A DNA stretch of 64,000 nt, from positions 62,001-126,000 of the forward strand of contig JANJTA010000015.1 of the NCBI GenBank assembly GCA_024711345.1. Direction: 5' to 3'. This DNA is from Rhodanobacter sp. GTDB taxonomy: Bacteria; Pseudomonadota; Gammaproteobacteria; Xanthomonadales; Rhodanobacteraceae. Shown here in pieces: positions 50,417 to 58,727 of the stretch (positions are counted from its first letter, which is position 1; every line of letters begins with the position of its first letter). Under the pieces are notes generated by a model. It was not told the DNA's origin. It worked only from the letters and a program-made list of their open reading frames with translations, and did not search any database. Position numbers and translations under genes: made by a program.

Positions 50417-51487
50417 ATGCCTTTCATTTCGCAACTCGAACCGGATGCGTTGCTCGCGGCGTTCATGCTGGAGCCACCGCTCGGCTTCGCGGTGGATCAT
50501 TCGCCGCAGGGCATGCCGGCGTTCGTGGCGCCGTTCGACCTGCTGACCACCGCCGACGCGCCGCTGCGCCGCCGCGTGGCCGCACTGCCGCTGTACCGAC
50601 GCTGGAGCCGGCTGCTGCGCTGGCGCACCCGCTTCGCCGGCACCACGGTGAGCGAGTACGCGCCGCTGCCCGCCGGCGTGTCGCCCGCGCTGCTGGCGCA
50701 GGGGCTGAAGGCGGCGTTCGGACGCGAGTGCGCGCTGCTGATCGTGAAGGACATCGCGCAGGAATCGCCGCTGCTGGACGCCGCCGCGAACGCCCACGCG
50801 CGCGCCTTCGCCGCCGCCTGCGCAGGCGAGGGCTTCGTGCTGCTGGAAGGCCAGGCGCTGGCCTTCGTGCCGATCGACTTCGCTTCGGACGACGAGTACC
50901 TGGCCCGGCTGTCGCCCGGCCGGCGCAAGAACCTCCGGCGCAAGCTGCGCTCGCGCGCCGACCTCGAGATCGAGACGCTGCGCACCGGCGACGCCTGCTT
51001 CCGCGACGAGGCCACGCTGGCGGCGTTCCACGCGCTGTTCGACAACGTCTACGCGCAAAGCGAGATCCACTTCGACCAGCTCAGCGCGGGGTTCTTCCGC
51101 CTGCTGCTGCAGGACGCGGCCAGCGGCGGGGTGGTGTTCGTGTACCGCCATGGCGGCCGGATGATCGGCTGGAACCTCTGCTACGAATACGCCGGCAAGC
51201 TGGTCGACAAGTACATCGGCTTCGCCTACCCCGAAGCGCGCGAGCACAACCTGTACTTCGTGAGCTGGATGCACAACCTCCGCTACGCGCGCGAACGCGG
51301 CCTGAGCCATTACGTGGCCGGCTGGACCGACCCGGAGGTGAAGTCCTTCCTCGGCGCCAGCTTCACCTTCACCCGCCACGCGGTGTACGCGCGCAACCCG
51401 CTGCTGCGTGCGCTGCTGCGCCGGCTGGGCCGCCATTTCGAGAGCGACCGCCAGTGGCAGGCGACCACGGAGGCGGTCGATGGATAG
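50417..51487 (+). CDS. FemAB/GNAT-like N-acyltransferase
   Basis: A 356-residue protein of the Acetyltransf_6/FemAB-like group. The C-terminal GNAT-like half shows LSPGRRKNLRRKLR, FRLLLQDAASGGVVF, MIGWNLCYEYAGKLVDKYIGF and HYVAGWTDPEVKSFLGASF. Members transfer acyl or aminoacyl groups, in some cases from acyl-ACP. It starts 90 bp from the divergent ACP gene and overlaps the next gene by 8 nt, so the two are probably made together. Confidence 0.8.
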   Translation: MPFISQLEPDALLAAFMLEPPLGFAVDHSPQGMPAFVAPFDLLTTADAPLRRRVAALPLYRRWSRLLRWRTRFAGTTVSEYAPLPAGVSPALLAQGLKAAFGRECALLIVKDIAQESPLLDAAANAHARAFAAACAGEGFVLLEGQALAFVPIDFASDDEYLARLSPGRRKNLRRKLRSRADLEIETLRTGDACFRDEATLAAFHALFDNVYAQSEIHFDQLSAGFFRLLLQDAASGGVVFVYRHGGRMIGWNLCYEYAGKLVDKYIGFAYPEAREHNLYFVSWMHNLRYARERGLSHYVAGWTDPEVKSFLGASFTFTRHAVYARNPLLRALLRRLGRHFESDRQWQATTEAVDG

Positions 51488-52370
51488 GCTGGCGGGACGC
51501 CCGGTGGTGCTGGACATCGACAACTCGGTGGGGCCATTGCCGGGGCGCCTGGTGCTGCCGCTGGAGCATTGGCAGGAGTCGATCCGCTTCGGCTGTTCGC
51601 TGGCCACGATGCAACGCTTCCGCGCCATGCTGGACCAGCTGCTGCCCGAACGCCACGGCACCGTGTTCACCGGCAGCGGCGACTTCCATCACCTGAGCTG
51701 GCCGCTGATCGAACGCGTGCGCAGCGAGACGCCGTTCCAGGTGGTGGTGCTGGACAACCACCCGGACAACATGCGCTTCCCGTTCGGCGTGCACTGCGGC
51801 TCGTGGGTGCGCAAGGTGGCGCTGCTGCCGCAGGTGAGTCACGTGCACGTGCTGGGCATCACCTCCGCCGACATCGGCGCCGGCCACGCGTGGGAAAACT
51901 ACCTGGCGCCGCTGCGCCGCGGCAAGCTGAGCTACTGGAGCATCGGCGTGGACACGCGCTGGGCACGCCGGCTCGGCCTGGGCCGCGCGTTCCGCGCTTT
52001 CGACACGCCCGCGGCGCTGGTCGATGCATTCGTCGAGTTCCAGCGCACGCAGGCCCTGCCGAGTTACCTGTCGATCGACAAGGACGTGTTCGCCGCTGAC
52101 GTGGCGCGCACCAACTGGGATCAGGGCTGCCTGCAACTCGACCACGCGCGGGCGCTGATCGGCAGCCTGCGCCACGGGCTGCTCGGCAGCGACATCAACG
52201 GCGAGGTCTCGCACTACCGCTACCGCACGTGGTGGAAGCGCAGGCTGTCGGCGCTGGACGCGCAGCCGGCGGTCGACACCGCGCAACTCGCCGACTGGCA
52301 GGCGCAGCAGCACGCGCTGAACCTCGACCTGCTGCAGGCGATCGCGGCGCGCGTCGACGCCACGCCCTAG
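51480..52370 (+). CDS. Arginase-fold (ureohydrolase-like) metalloenzyme
   Basis: A 296-residue protein with the full set of ureohydrolase metal motifs: GDFHH (His70), DNHPD (Asp92, His94, Asp96) and SIDKD (Asp200, Asp202), in the order and spacing of the arginase/agmatinase/HDAC fold. Overall similarity to arginase is otherwise weak, so the substrate may be another amidine or an amide. The ATG at 51480 lies inside the acyltransferase stop region. Confidence 0.75.
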   Translation: MDRLAGRPVVLDIDNSVGPLPGRLVLPLEHWQESIRFGCSLATMQRFRAMLDQLLPERHGTVFTGSGDFHHLSWPLIERVRSETPFQVVVLDNHPDNMRFPFGVHCGSWVRKVALLPQVSHVHVLGITSADIGAGHAWENYLAPLRRGKLSYWSIGVDTRWARRLGLGRAFRAFDTPAALVDAFVEFQRTQALPSYLSIDKDVFAADVARTNWDQGCLQLDHARALIGSLRHGLLGSDINGEVSHYRYRTWWKRRLSALDAQPAVDTAQLADWQAQQHALNLDLLQAIAARVDATP

Positions 52371-53956
52371 CCGCGCGGCGGGTCCGCCGCCGCGCCGGCG
52401 ACGTCGCCGGCGCGCCAGACGGTCAAGCTGCCGTCGCGATAGGGCTGGCGGTACAGCGGAGTGGCCGGGTAGCGATAGTCCGGCTCGCTGCTGATCACCC
52501 ATCCTTGTGGATGGGCGTGTGCCCACGCGGTCACCGCGGCCGGCTCGGTGGTGGCCGGAATCGGTGCGGTCAGCCGTCCGGCGAAGGTGAGCAGGCCGTA
52601 CTGCGGGCCGGCGAACAGCAGCGGCACGCCAGCCTGCTGCGCGGCGGCCACGCGGCGCGCCGCCGCCGCGACGTCGTAGCGCGGGCCGACGCCCAGCACG
52701 AAGGCGAGCTTGCACAGCAGCAGCGCCGCCAGCATGCCGAGTGCGGCGCGGCCCAGCGGCAGCGGCGTGGTCCGCCGACCCACCACGAACGACAGCCCCA
52801 CCCCGACGATCAGCACGCCGCAGGCGATCGCCTCGATGCGGCCGGCATGGTCGACCGCGAGCTTGCCCAGGCCGACCGCCACGGCGATGCCGATCAGCGC
52901 CAGCACCAGCCCGACGCGCCAGCCCACCACGTGCCAGCGGCCCGCGCCGAGGCGCATCCCGCCGGCCAGCGTCAGCGCCGGCAGCAACGGCAGCAGGTAG
53001 TGCGGCTGCTTGCCGCTGATCACGCTGAACAGCACGAAGCCGGGCACGAACGCGGCCACCACGAAGCGGTCCAGCATCCCGCCGCTGCCCGCCGCCGACT
53101 CGCCGCGCCCGAGCGCGGCCACCCACGGCAACAGCATCGCCGGCAGGATCGGCAGGTACCACCACCACGGCCGGGCATGCGCGAAGCTCTGCACCACGCG
53201 GCCGACCGTCTGGCGCAGGAAGATCGCGTCCGCGTACTGCGGGCCGCCCGCCCGTGCCGCGGGCAGCGCCCAGGCCAGCGCCAGCAGCACGGCGCCGAGC
53301 AGCGCGGCGAGCAGCCGCAGCCAGCTCGCCAGTGGCCGTGTCTGCGGTCGCCACCACGGCGTCAGCAGCGCCGGCACGCCGCCGACCAGCAGCGCCACCG
53401 GCCCCTTGACCAGGACCCCCGCGCCCAGCGCCAGCGCCATCGCCGCCACCGCGAGCGGCCAGCGCCGGCCGGCCAGCGCGGGCGTGGCGCGCCACGCCAC
53501 CAGCGTGCACAGGGTGAGCAGCATGTCGAACATCACCGTGCCGGCGTACACCGCGAACGCGGCGCAGCCCAGCCACAGCCACAGCGAGGCCTGCACCGCG
53601 GCGGGTGCGGCACCCAGCCGCCGGCCGAGCGAGGCGAGCAGCGGCAGGGTGGCCAGCGCCAGCAGCAGCTCCAGCAGGCGCGCCGCCCAGGCGTGCACGC
53701 CGGTGACCGCCCAGACCAGGTTGATCAGCCAGAACAGCAGCGGCGCCTTGTCCGAATACGGCGCGCCGTCCAGCCACGGCACCAGCCACTGACCGCTGAG
53801 GTGCATGTTCCACGCCACCGCGAGGTAGCGCGTCTCGTCGATCGGCACCGGAAACAGGAAGAACACCGGCGGCAGCAGCAGGAGCAGCGCCGCGAGCGCC
53901 TGCAGGTGCGGTTCCTGGCGGAACCGGCCGATGAAACCCGTGTGCGATGCTGCCAT
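52367..53956 (-). CDS. ArnT-like membrane glycosyltransferase
   Basis: A 529-residue GT-C glycosyltransferase with about 12 membrane helices. The first periplasmic loop has PIDETRYLAVAWNMHLSG and DKAPLLFWL, matching the DE motif of ArnT/PMT enzymes, and the C terminus is a soluble periplasmic domain. ArnT adds aminoarabinose to lipid A from an undecaprenyl carrier. The adjacent aminotransferase and SMR pair support transfer of an amino sugar. The ATG at 53956 gives a normal N terminus. Confidence 0.82.
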   Translation of the reverse strand: MAASHTGFIGRFRQEPHLQALAALLLLLPPVFFLFPVPIDETRYLAVAWNMHLSGQWLVPWLDGAPYSDKAPLLFWLINLVWAVTGVHAWAARLLELLLALATLPLLASLGRRLGAAPAAVQASLWLWLGCAAFAVYAGTVMFDMLLTLCTLVAWRATPALAGRRWPLAVAAMALALGAGVLVKGPVALLVGGVPALLTPWWRPQTRPLASWLRLLAALLGAVLLALAWALPAARAGGPQYADAIFLRQTVGRVVQSFAHARPWWWYLPILPAMLLPWVAALGRGESAAGSGGMLDRFVVAAFVPGFVLFSVISGKQPHYLLPLLPALTLAGGMRLGAGRWHVVGWRVGLVLALIGIAVAVGLGKLAVDHAGRIEAIACGVLIVGVGLSFVVGRRTTPLPLGRAALGMLAALLLCKLAFVLGVGPRYDVAAAARRVAAAQQAGVPLLFAGPQYGLLTFAGRLTAPIPATTEPAAVTAWAHAHPQGWVISSEPDYRYPATPLYRQPYRDGSLTVWRAGDVAGAAADPPRG

Positions 53957-53989
53957 CGTGGCGTCCCCCGGAACTGCGCAGGATGCTTG

Positions 53990-54013
53990 CCGATGCCTGC
54001 GTGCAGGCATCGG
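53990..54013. repeat. Perfect 11-bp hairpin upstream of the ArnT-like gene
   Basis: CCGATGCCTGC and GCAGGCATCGG form a perfect stem around GT. The core ATGCCTGC/GCAGGCAT is shared with the repeats near 46.6 kb. It lies 34 bp upstream of the ArnT-like ATG (on the minus strand) and has no T-run. Confidence 0.6.
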
Positions 54014-54091
54014 TGAACCGGCGAAGCGGCGCCATTCTTGCGGGTGGAGGATGTCGTCCGCGTGAACGCCGGCGGCAGCCGGCACGTCGCC

Positions 54092-55297
54092 TCAGCCGCC
54101 GCCGAGCACGCCGCAGATCGCCTCGAAGTCCGCGTCGGTCAGCCACGGGCTGTTGCCGAGGGTGAGGCTGCGCGCGGCGAAGTCGCGCGCGTACGGCACG
54201 TCCTGTACCGGCACCGTGCCGGCGAGGTAGGGGTAGTCGGGCAGGGCGTGGATGAACAGCCGGCTGACCCCGTAGCCGGCTTGCCACAGCTGCGCCAGTG
54301 CGGCGTCGCGGCGCCGGCGATCGGGCAGCAGCAGCAGGAAGAATGGCCAGGTGCCGCTGGCGCCGACCGGGTCGTCGAGCACGTCGATGCCGCCGATCTG
54401 GCGCAACCGCGGCAGGCGACGTTGCGCCTGCGCGGACAACTGGCCGAGAAACGCCGGCAGTCGCGGCACGGCATGCGCGCCCACCGCCTGCCGCCAACGG
54501 CCGACGCGGTGCAAGGGGACCGTCAGCGGAAAGTCGTCGCCCACCGCGGCGATCTCGTCGCCGTGGCGCAGCGCGCGGCGCAGCGACGCGCCGTAGGCCA
54601 GGCGTAGGCCCCACGGCCGGTACAGCGCGGCGTAGCCGAGCAGTTCGAGGCGGCGCCGCCACTCCCAGCCCAGCCGTTGCGGTACGCCTGCGGCGGCGTG
54701 GGCCAGCCGTTCGCGCAGCGCGGGGTCGCGCGCGGCGAGCAGGCCGCCCTCGTAGATCGACAAGCCCTTGCCGGCGGCCAGGCTGAAGAAGCCCGCGTCG
54801 CCGGCCAGCCCCACGCTGGCGCCGTCGGCGCGGCGTGCGCCCAGCGCCTGCGCGGCGTCCTCGATCACGTAGGCGCCAGCCTGGCGCGCCACGGCGAGCG
54901 CGTCGTCCACGTCGGCGACGCGGCCGGCCAGGTGGGTGGGCACGATCGCCAGCGTGCGCTCGTCGCAGGCCGCGCGCAGTGCGGCCGGGTCCATGTCGTA
55001 GTGGCCGGGCTTGAGATCGCACAGCTGCAGCTCCAGTCCGGCCTGCCGCACGGCGATCGCCACCAGCGGGCAGGTGTACGCCGGCACTACCACGCGGCGG
55101 CGGCGCGGCGCGAGTTCGCGCAGCGTGGCCAGCGTCAGCAGCAGCGCCGCGGTGCCGGAACAGGTCAGTGACAGTGGCGGCGTGCCGAGCAGCGCGGCGA
55201 CGTCGTCGGCCAGCGTCGGTGCGCCGGGGCGCAGATCGGCGAGGCGCAGCGGCAGACCGGCGGTGGGCGGCAGTTCGTGGCGGCGGCGGGGCAGCAT
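54092..55297 (-). CDS. DegT/DnrJ/EryC1-family aminotransferase
   Basis: A 401-residue sugar aminotransferase-fold protein. SLTCSGTAALLL and VVPAYTCPLVA mark the cofactor site, EDAAQALGA the PLP-ring Asp, and FSLAAGKGLSIYEGG the likely PLP lysine, in a variant of the usual SxxKxh segment. The family makes amino sugars such as Ara4N (ArnB). It lies between an ArnT-like transferase and an SMR pair. Confidence 0.84.
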   Translation of the reverse strand: MLPRRRHELPPTAGLPLRLADLRPGAPTLADDVAALLGTPPLSLTCSGTAALLLTLATLRELAPRRRRVVVPAYTCPLVAIAVRQAGLELQLCDLKPGHYDMDPAALRAACDERTLAIVPTHLAGRVADVDDALAVARQAGAYVIEDAAQALGARRADGASVGLAGDAGFFSLAAGKGLSIYEGGLLAARDPALRERLAHAAAGVPQRLGWEWRRRLELLGYAALYRPWGLRLAYGASLRRALRHGDEIAAVGDDFPLTVPLHRVGRWRQAVGAHAVPRLPAFLGQLSAQAQRRLPRLRQIGGIDVLDDPVGASGTWPFFLLLLPDRRRRDAALAQLWQAGYGVSRLFIHALPDYPYLAGTVPVQDVPYARDFAARSLTLGNSPWLTDADFEAICGVLGGG

Positions 55298-55319
55298 GCG
55301 CGCAGCGTAGCGCGGGCGC

Positions 55320-55727
55320 CTAGCCGCGCGCCGGCTCGGCGTCGGCTGCCGGTTCGTGTTCGCGGCTCTCGGCCAATCCCAGGCAGACGATGCCGGCGAT
55401 GATGGCCAGCGCCCCCAGCCCGCGGGCGAGGGTGAGCTGTTCGTCGAACAGCCAGATCGACAGCAGCATCACCGACACCACTTCCAGATGCGAGGCGGCG
55501 AAGGCGGGGCCGATCGGCGCGTGCTTGAGCAGCGCCATCCAGGTGAAGAACGCACCGACGTAGCCGATCACCGCGCCGTACACCCACGGCTGGCCGAACA
55601 CGCGCAGCAGCCATGCCAGGCTCGCTTCCACCGGCAGCGCCTGGGTGCCGGCGACCTTGAAGCTGATCTGGGCCAGGGTGTCGAAACCCATCAGCAGCAG
55701 GAAACCGAGCAGGTAGAAGCGCTTCAC
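55320..55727 (-). CDS. SMR/EamA-like small transporter, second of a pair (ArnF-like)
   Basis: A 135-residue four-helix membrane protein (KRFYLLGFLLLMGFDTLAQISFK...). The GTG start at 55727 overlaps the stop of its partner by 4 nt. The pair resembles ArnE/ArnF, which flip undecaprenyl-linked aminoarabinose, but small multidrug resistance is an alternative. Confidence 0.8.
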   Translation of the reverse strand: MKRFYLLGFLLLMGFDTLAQISFKVAGTQALPVEASLAWLLRVFGQPWVYGAVIGYVGAFFTWMALLKHAPIGPAFAASHLEVVSVMLLSIWLFDEQLTLARGLGALAIIAGIVCLGLAESREHEPAADAEPARG

Positions 55728-56101
55728 GTGCCCAGCCCCACGATCGCCACGCCGAGCGCGACCAGCGCAATGCCGGCGACGCGCAAACGGGTCAGCTTCT
55801 CGCCGAACAGGAAACGTCCGGCGATCATGATCGCCACGATGTTGATCGAGCCCAGCAGCACGCCCTCGGAGAGCGGGATCAGCGAGAGGAACGCGATCCA
55901 CACCAGGAACTCGGCCACGTAGCTGCCGATGCCCAGCCACAGCCATGGCCGTGACGCCATGTGCCGCCAGCGCGCCAGGCCGTCGCCGGCCGCCGGGTCG
56001 CCCGCGGCGGCCTTGAACGCCAGCTGGCCGCCGGTATCGAGCACGATGTTGAGGAGCCACAGGCTCGCCACCAGGGTGGAGATGGACCCCTCCGCCGGCA
56101 T
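55724..56101 (-). CDS. SMR/EamA-like small transporter, first of a pair (ArnE-like)
   Basis: A 125-residue four-helix membrane protein (LWLLNIVLDTGGQLAFKAAAG, PLSEGVLLGSINIVAIMIAGRF). It starts 2 bp after the stop of the esterase gene. Together with its neighbour it probably forms a heterodimeric flippase. The substrate is inferred from context only. Confidence 0.8.
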   Translation of the reverse strand: MPAEGSISTLVASLWLLNIVLDTGGQLAFKAAAGDPAAGDGLARWRHMASRPWLWLGIGSYVAEFLVWIAFLSLIPLSEGVLLGSINIVAIMIAGRFLFGEKLTRLRVAGIALVALGVAIVGLGT

Positions 56102-56103
56102 CG

Positions 56104-56979
56104 TCAGGCGGCGACGCGCTGCGTGCCGTTCGCGGCGGCGATGCCGTCGAAGAACGCGGCCGAGCGCTCGATCAGGGTGCGCCGCTGCTTGTCGATGGTG
56201 ATCATGTGGTAGCTGTCCTCGAGCAGCAGCAGCTCGGTCGGCGCGCTGACCCCACGCATCACCAGCTCGGCGTTCTTCGGGCTGGCCACGTCGTCGTCGC
56301 TGGCGTGGGCGACCAGGCACGGCGCGGTGACCCGCGGCAGCTGGCGGCGCACGTCGGCGGCCAGGCCGTACATTTCGGCCAGCGAGTACCACGGGTTGCC
56401 AGGCAGGCCGGCGGCGGCGCTGTCGCCGCCGAGCATCGCCGCGCTGACCTGCGCGCGCAGGCGCTCGTCGCGGATGCCGTAGGGCGGCTGCTCCATGAAG
56501 CTGCGCTCGCGGCCGATGCCGAGTTTCTTCAGCAACGGCAGCAGGAACGACAGCCGCGCCAGTTTCGGGATGCTCCAGCCGTCGTAGCGGAAGGTGGCGC
56601 CGTACACGCCCACGCCCGCGACCCGTCCGGGACGCTCCGCGGCCAGTTTCAGCGCCAGCAGCGCGCCCATCGAAAGGCCGCCGACGAACAGCTGGTCGAC
56701 CTTGTCGAGCATCGCGTCGGCAGCGCGCTCGACGCTGGCGTACCAGTCGCGCCAGCCGGTGGCGAGCAAGTCCTCGACATTGCCGCAGTGGCCGGCCAGC
56801 TGCATGCCGTGCACGGTGAAGCCGGCGTTGTTCAGGCCCTTGCCGAGCAGCTTCATTTCCATCGGCGTGCCGGTGAGGCCGTGGATCAGCAGCACGCCGC
56901 TGCGGCCACCCTCGAGGAAAAAGTCGGTTTGCTGGATCACGCGGTGGCCTGGCGGGAACGAATGGCGATCTTCATGCAC
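56104..56979 (-). CDS. Alpha/beta hydrolase, carboxylesterase Est30-like
   Basis: A 291-residue serine esterase. HGLTGTP is the oxyanion region, GLSMG carries the nucleophile Ser103, and the C-terminal HASDDDV and YHMITID segments supply Asp and His. The start is a GTG at 56979; the ATG at 56975 is out of frame. It is the first gene of a short unit with the SMR pair. Confidence 0.85.
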   Translation of the reverse strand: MHEDRHSFPPGHRVIQQTDFFLEGGRSGVLLIHGLTGTPMEMKLLGKGLNNAGFTVHGMQLAGHCGNVEDLLATGWRDWYASVERAADAMLDKVDQLFVGGLSMGALLALKLAAERPGRVAGVGVYGATFRYDGWSIPKLARLSFLLPLLKKLGIGRERSFMEQPPYGIRDERLRAQVSAAMLGGDSAAAGLPGNPWYSLAEMYGLAADVRRQLPRVTAPCLVAHASDDDVASPKNAELVMRGVSAPTELLLLEDSYHMITIDKQRRTLIERSAAFFDGIAAANGTQRVAA

Positions 56980-57004
56980 GGCATGATCGCCGCGGGCGGT
57001 TTCC

Positions 57005-57973
57005 TCAGTCTTTCGGCGCGCTGGCGGCGCCGAAGCGCACCGTCACGCGCTGGCCGATGCGCAGGTTGCGGACCGGCTCGGCGTCGGGCTGGTCGAACGC
57101 CAGCACACACTCCACCGTGCGCGCGTTGGCGCGTATCTGCGGGTCGTTCTCCAGCGTGGCCGGGCCGTAGACCTGGCCGATGCGCAGCACGTGCGCTTGC
57201 CAGCGGGCCTGCGCGCCGCCTTCGGCCACCACCTCGGCCGGCATGCCCGGGCGGACCGCCGCGGCGAAGCTGTCGTTGAGTTCGGCACGCACGATCCGCG
57301 GCTTGCGCGGCAACAGCACGAACAACGGCCCGGAAGCAGGCGATACGCTGGCGCCCGGCTGGGCCGACACCCGCACCACGTCGGCGTCGAACGGCGCGCG
57401 CAGGCTGCGCTGCTTCAGCTCGTAGCGGGCCTCGTCCAGCTTCTGCCCGGCCATGCCCAGCGCGGCGCGGGCGGCCTGCTGCTCGGCGCCGATCTGCGCC
57501 GCCGTCTCGCGTGCGTCGTCGGCGCTCTGGCCGTCGCCGGCGCCGGCGGCGGCCGCGGCGGCCAGTCGCTCGGCGCGCTGCTTGGCGGCAGCCTGCTTGA
57601 TGCCGAGCAGCTTGAGCTGCGCCTGCGCCTGCTCGAGCTGGGCCTGTGCCGCCTGCACCGCCAGCGTGGCCGGTTCGGTGTCCAGTGCCGCCAGCAACTG
57701 GCCCTGTTTGACCTGATCGCCTTCATGCACGGCGACCGTGGCCAGCGTGCCTTCGCGCGGCATGGCCAGGCTCAGCAGGCCGCCTTCGATGTCGACCTTG
57801 CCGCGCGCGACGGCGACGTAGGCGGTCGCGGGCGAGGCGCCGGGGCCGGCCGGTGCCGGGTCCGACGACGAGCAGCCCGCCAGCAGCGATGCGACGGCCA
57901 GCGCAAGGCCGCCCCGGCGGAGCAGCCGCGCGGCGTGCGTGCGCCATGACGGGAGGAAGGCGGGCGGCTTCAT
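57005..57973 (-). CDS. Periplasmic adaptor (HlyD/MacA-type) lipoprotein of an ABC efflux system
   Basis: A 322-residue membrane-fusion protein with a lipobox LLAGC (Cys34), a biotinyl-lipoyl-like hairpin (TLATVAVHEGDQVKQGQLLAALD), a coiled coil of about 70 residues (106-175) and a beta-barrel domain with SLRAPFDADVV. It would link the FtsX-type permease to the outer-membrane factor. It overlaps the ATPase gene by 4 nt. Confidence 0.9.
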   Translation of the reverse strand: MKPPAFLPSWRTHAARLLRRGGLALAVASLLAGCSSSDPAPAGPGASPATAYVAVARGKVDIEGGLLSLAMPREGTLATVAVHEGDQVKQGQLLAALDTEPATLAVQAAQAQLEQAQAQLKLLGIKQAAAKQRAERLAAAAAAGAGDGQSADDARETAAQIGAEQQAARAALGMAGQKLDEARYELKQRSLRAPFDADVVRVSAQPGASVSPASGPLFVLLPRKPRIVRAELNDSFAAAVRPGMPAEVVAEGGAQARWQAHVLRIGQVYGPATLENDPQIRANARTVECVLAFDQPDAEPVRNLRIGQRVTVRFGAASAPKD

Positions 57974-58722
57974 GCGGGGTTTTCCTTGCTGTCGATGACC
58001 GCGGTGTGGTTGCGCCGGTCGCTGAGTATGCGGCCATCCTCCATCGCCAGCACGCGGTCGGCGTGGACGACCAGGCGCGGGTCGTGGCTGACGCACAGCA
58101 CGGTGGTGCCGTGGGTGTGGGCGATGCGGTGCAGGATGTCGATGATGATCTGGCCGTTGGCGGCGTCCAGTGCGCTGGTCGGTTCGTCGGCGAACAGCAG
58201 CTCGGGCTGCTTGGCCAGCGCGCGGGCGATCGCCACGCGCTGCTTCTCGCCGCCGGACAGCTCCGACGGGCGCAGCCGCATGCGGTGCGCCAGGCCGACC
58301 TCCTCCAGCGACTGTTGCGTGCGCCGGCGCGCCTCGTCGCGCGACAGGCCCATGTGGTTCAGCGGCAGCTCGACCTGCTCGAAGGCGGAGAGCGCGGGGA
58401 ACAGGTTGAAGCCCTGGAACACGAAGCCGGTGTGCTGCAGGCGGAAGCGTTCCAGCGCGCGCAGGTCGAGCTGGCCCAGCTCGCTGCCCAGCGCCCACAC
58501 GCGGCCGGCATCGACCTTCTGCAGGCCGCTCAGGATCGCCAGCAGGGTGCTCTTGCCGCAGCCGGACGGGCCGGAGATCAGGGTCAGCTCGCCGGCGTCG
58601 ATGCTCAGCGAGAAGTGGTCCAGCACCTGCGTGCGCTGATGGCCGGAGACGAACGCCTTGCTGACGTTCTCGGCCTTCAGCGCCGGCGTGCGCACGGGTT
58701 CGATGGCGGGGACGGGCGGCAT
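57970..58722 (-). CDS. ABC efflux ATP-binding protein (MacB/LolD-type)
   Basis: A 250-residue ABC ATPase: Walker A GPSGCGKST, Q-loop FVFQGFNLFP, signature LSGGEKQRV, Walker B LLFADEPTSALD and switch His in VSHDPR. The LolD/MacB-like spacing fits an FtsX-type permease partner, encoded just upstream. Confidence 0.94.
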   Translation of the reverse strand: MPPVPAIEPVRTPALKAENVSKAFVSGHQRTQVLDHFSLSIDAGELTLISGPSGCGKSTLLAILSGLQKVDAGRVWALGSELGQLDLRALERFRLQHTGFVFQGFNLFPALSAFEQVELPLNHMGLSRDEARRRTQQSLEEVGLAHRMRLRPSELSGGEKQRVAIARALAKQPELLFADEPTSALDAANGQIIIDILHRIAHTHGTTVLCVSHDPRLVVHADRVLAMEDGRILSDRRNHTAVIDSKENPA

Positions 58723-58727
58723 CGCGG

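Noticed and set aside
48330-50546. A 738-codon plus-strand frame opposite the ketosynthase and ACP genes
   Set aside because: It is an antisense shadow; the minus-strand frames carry full catalytic motifs.
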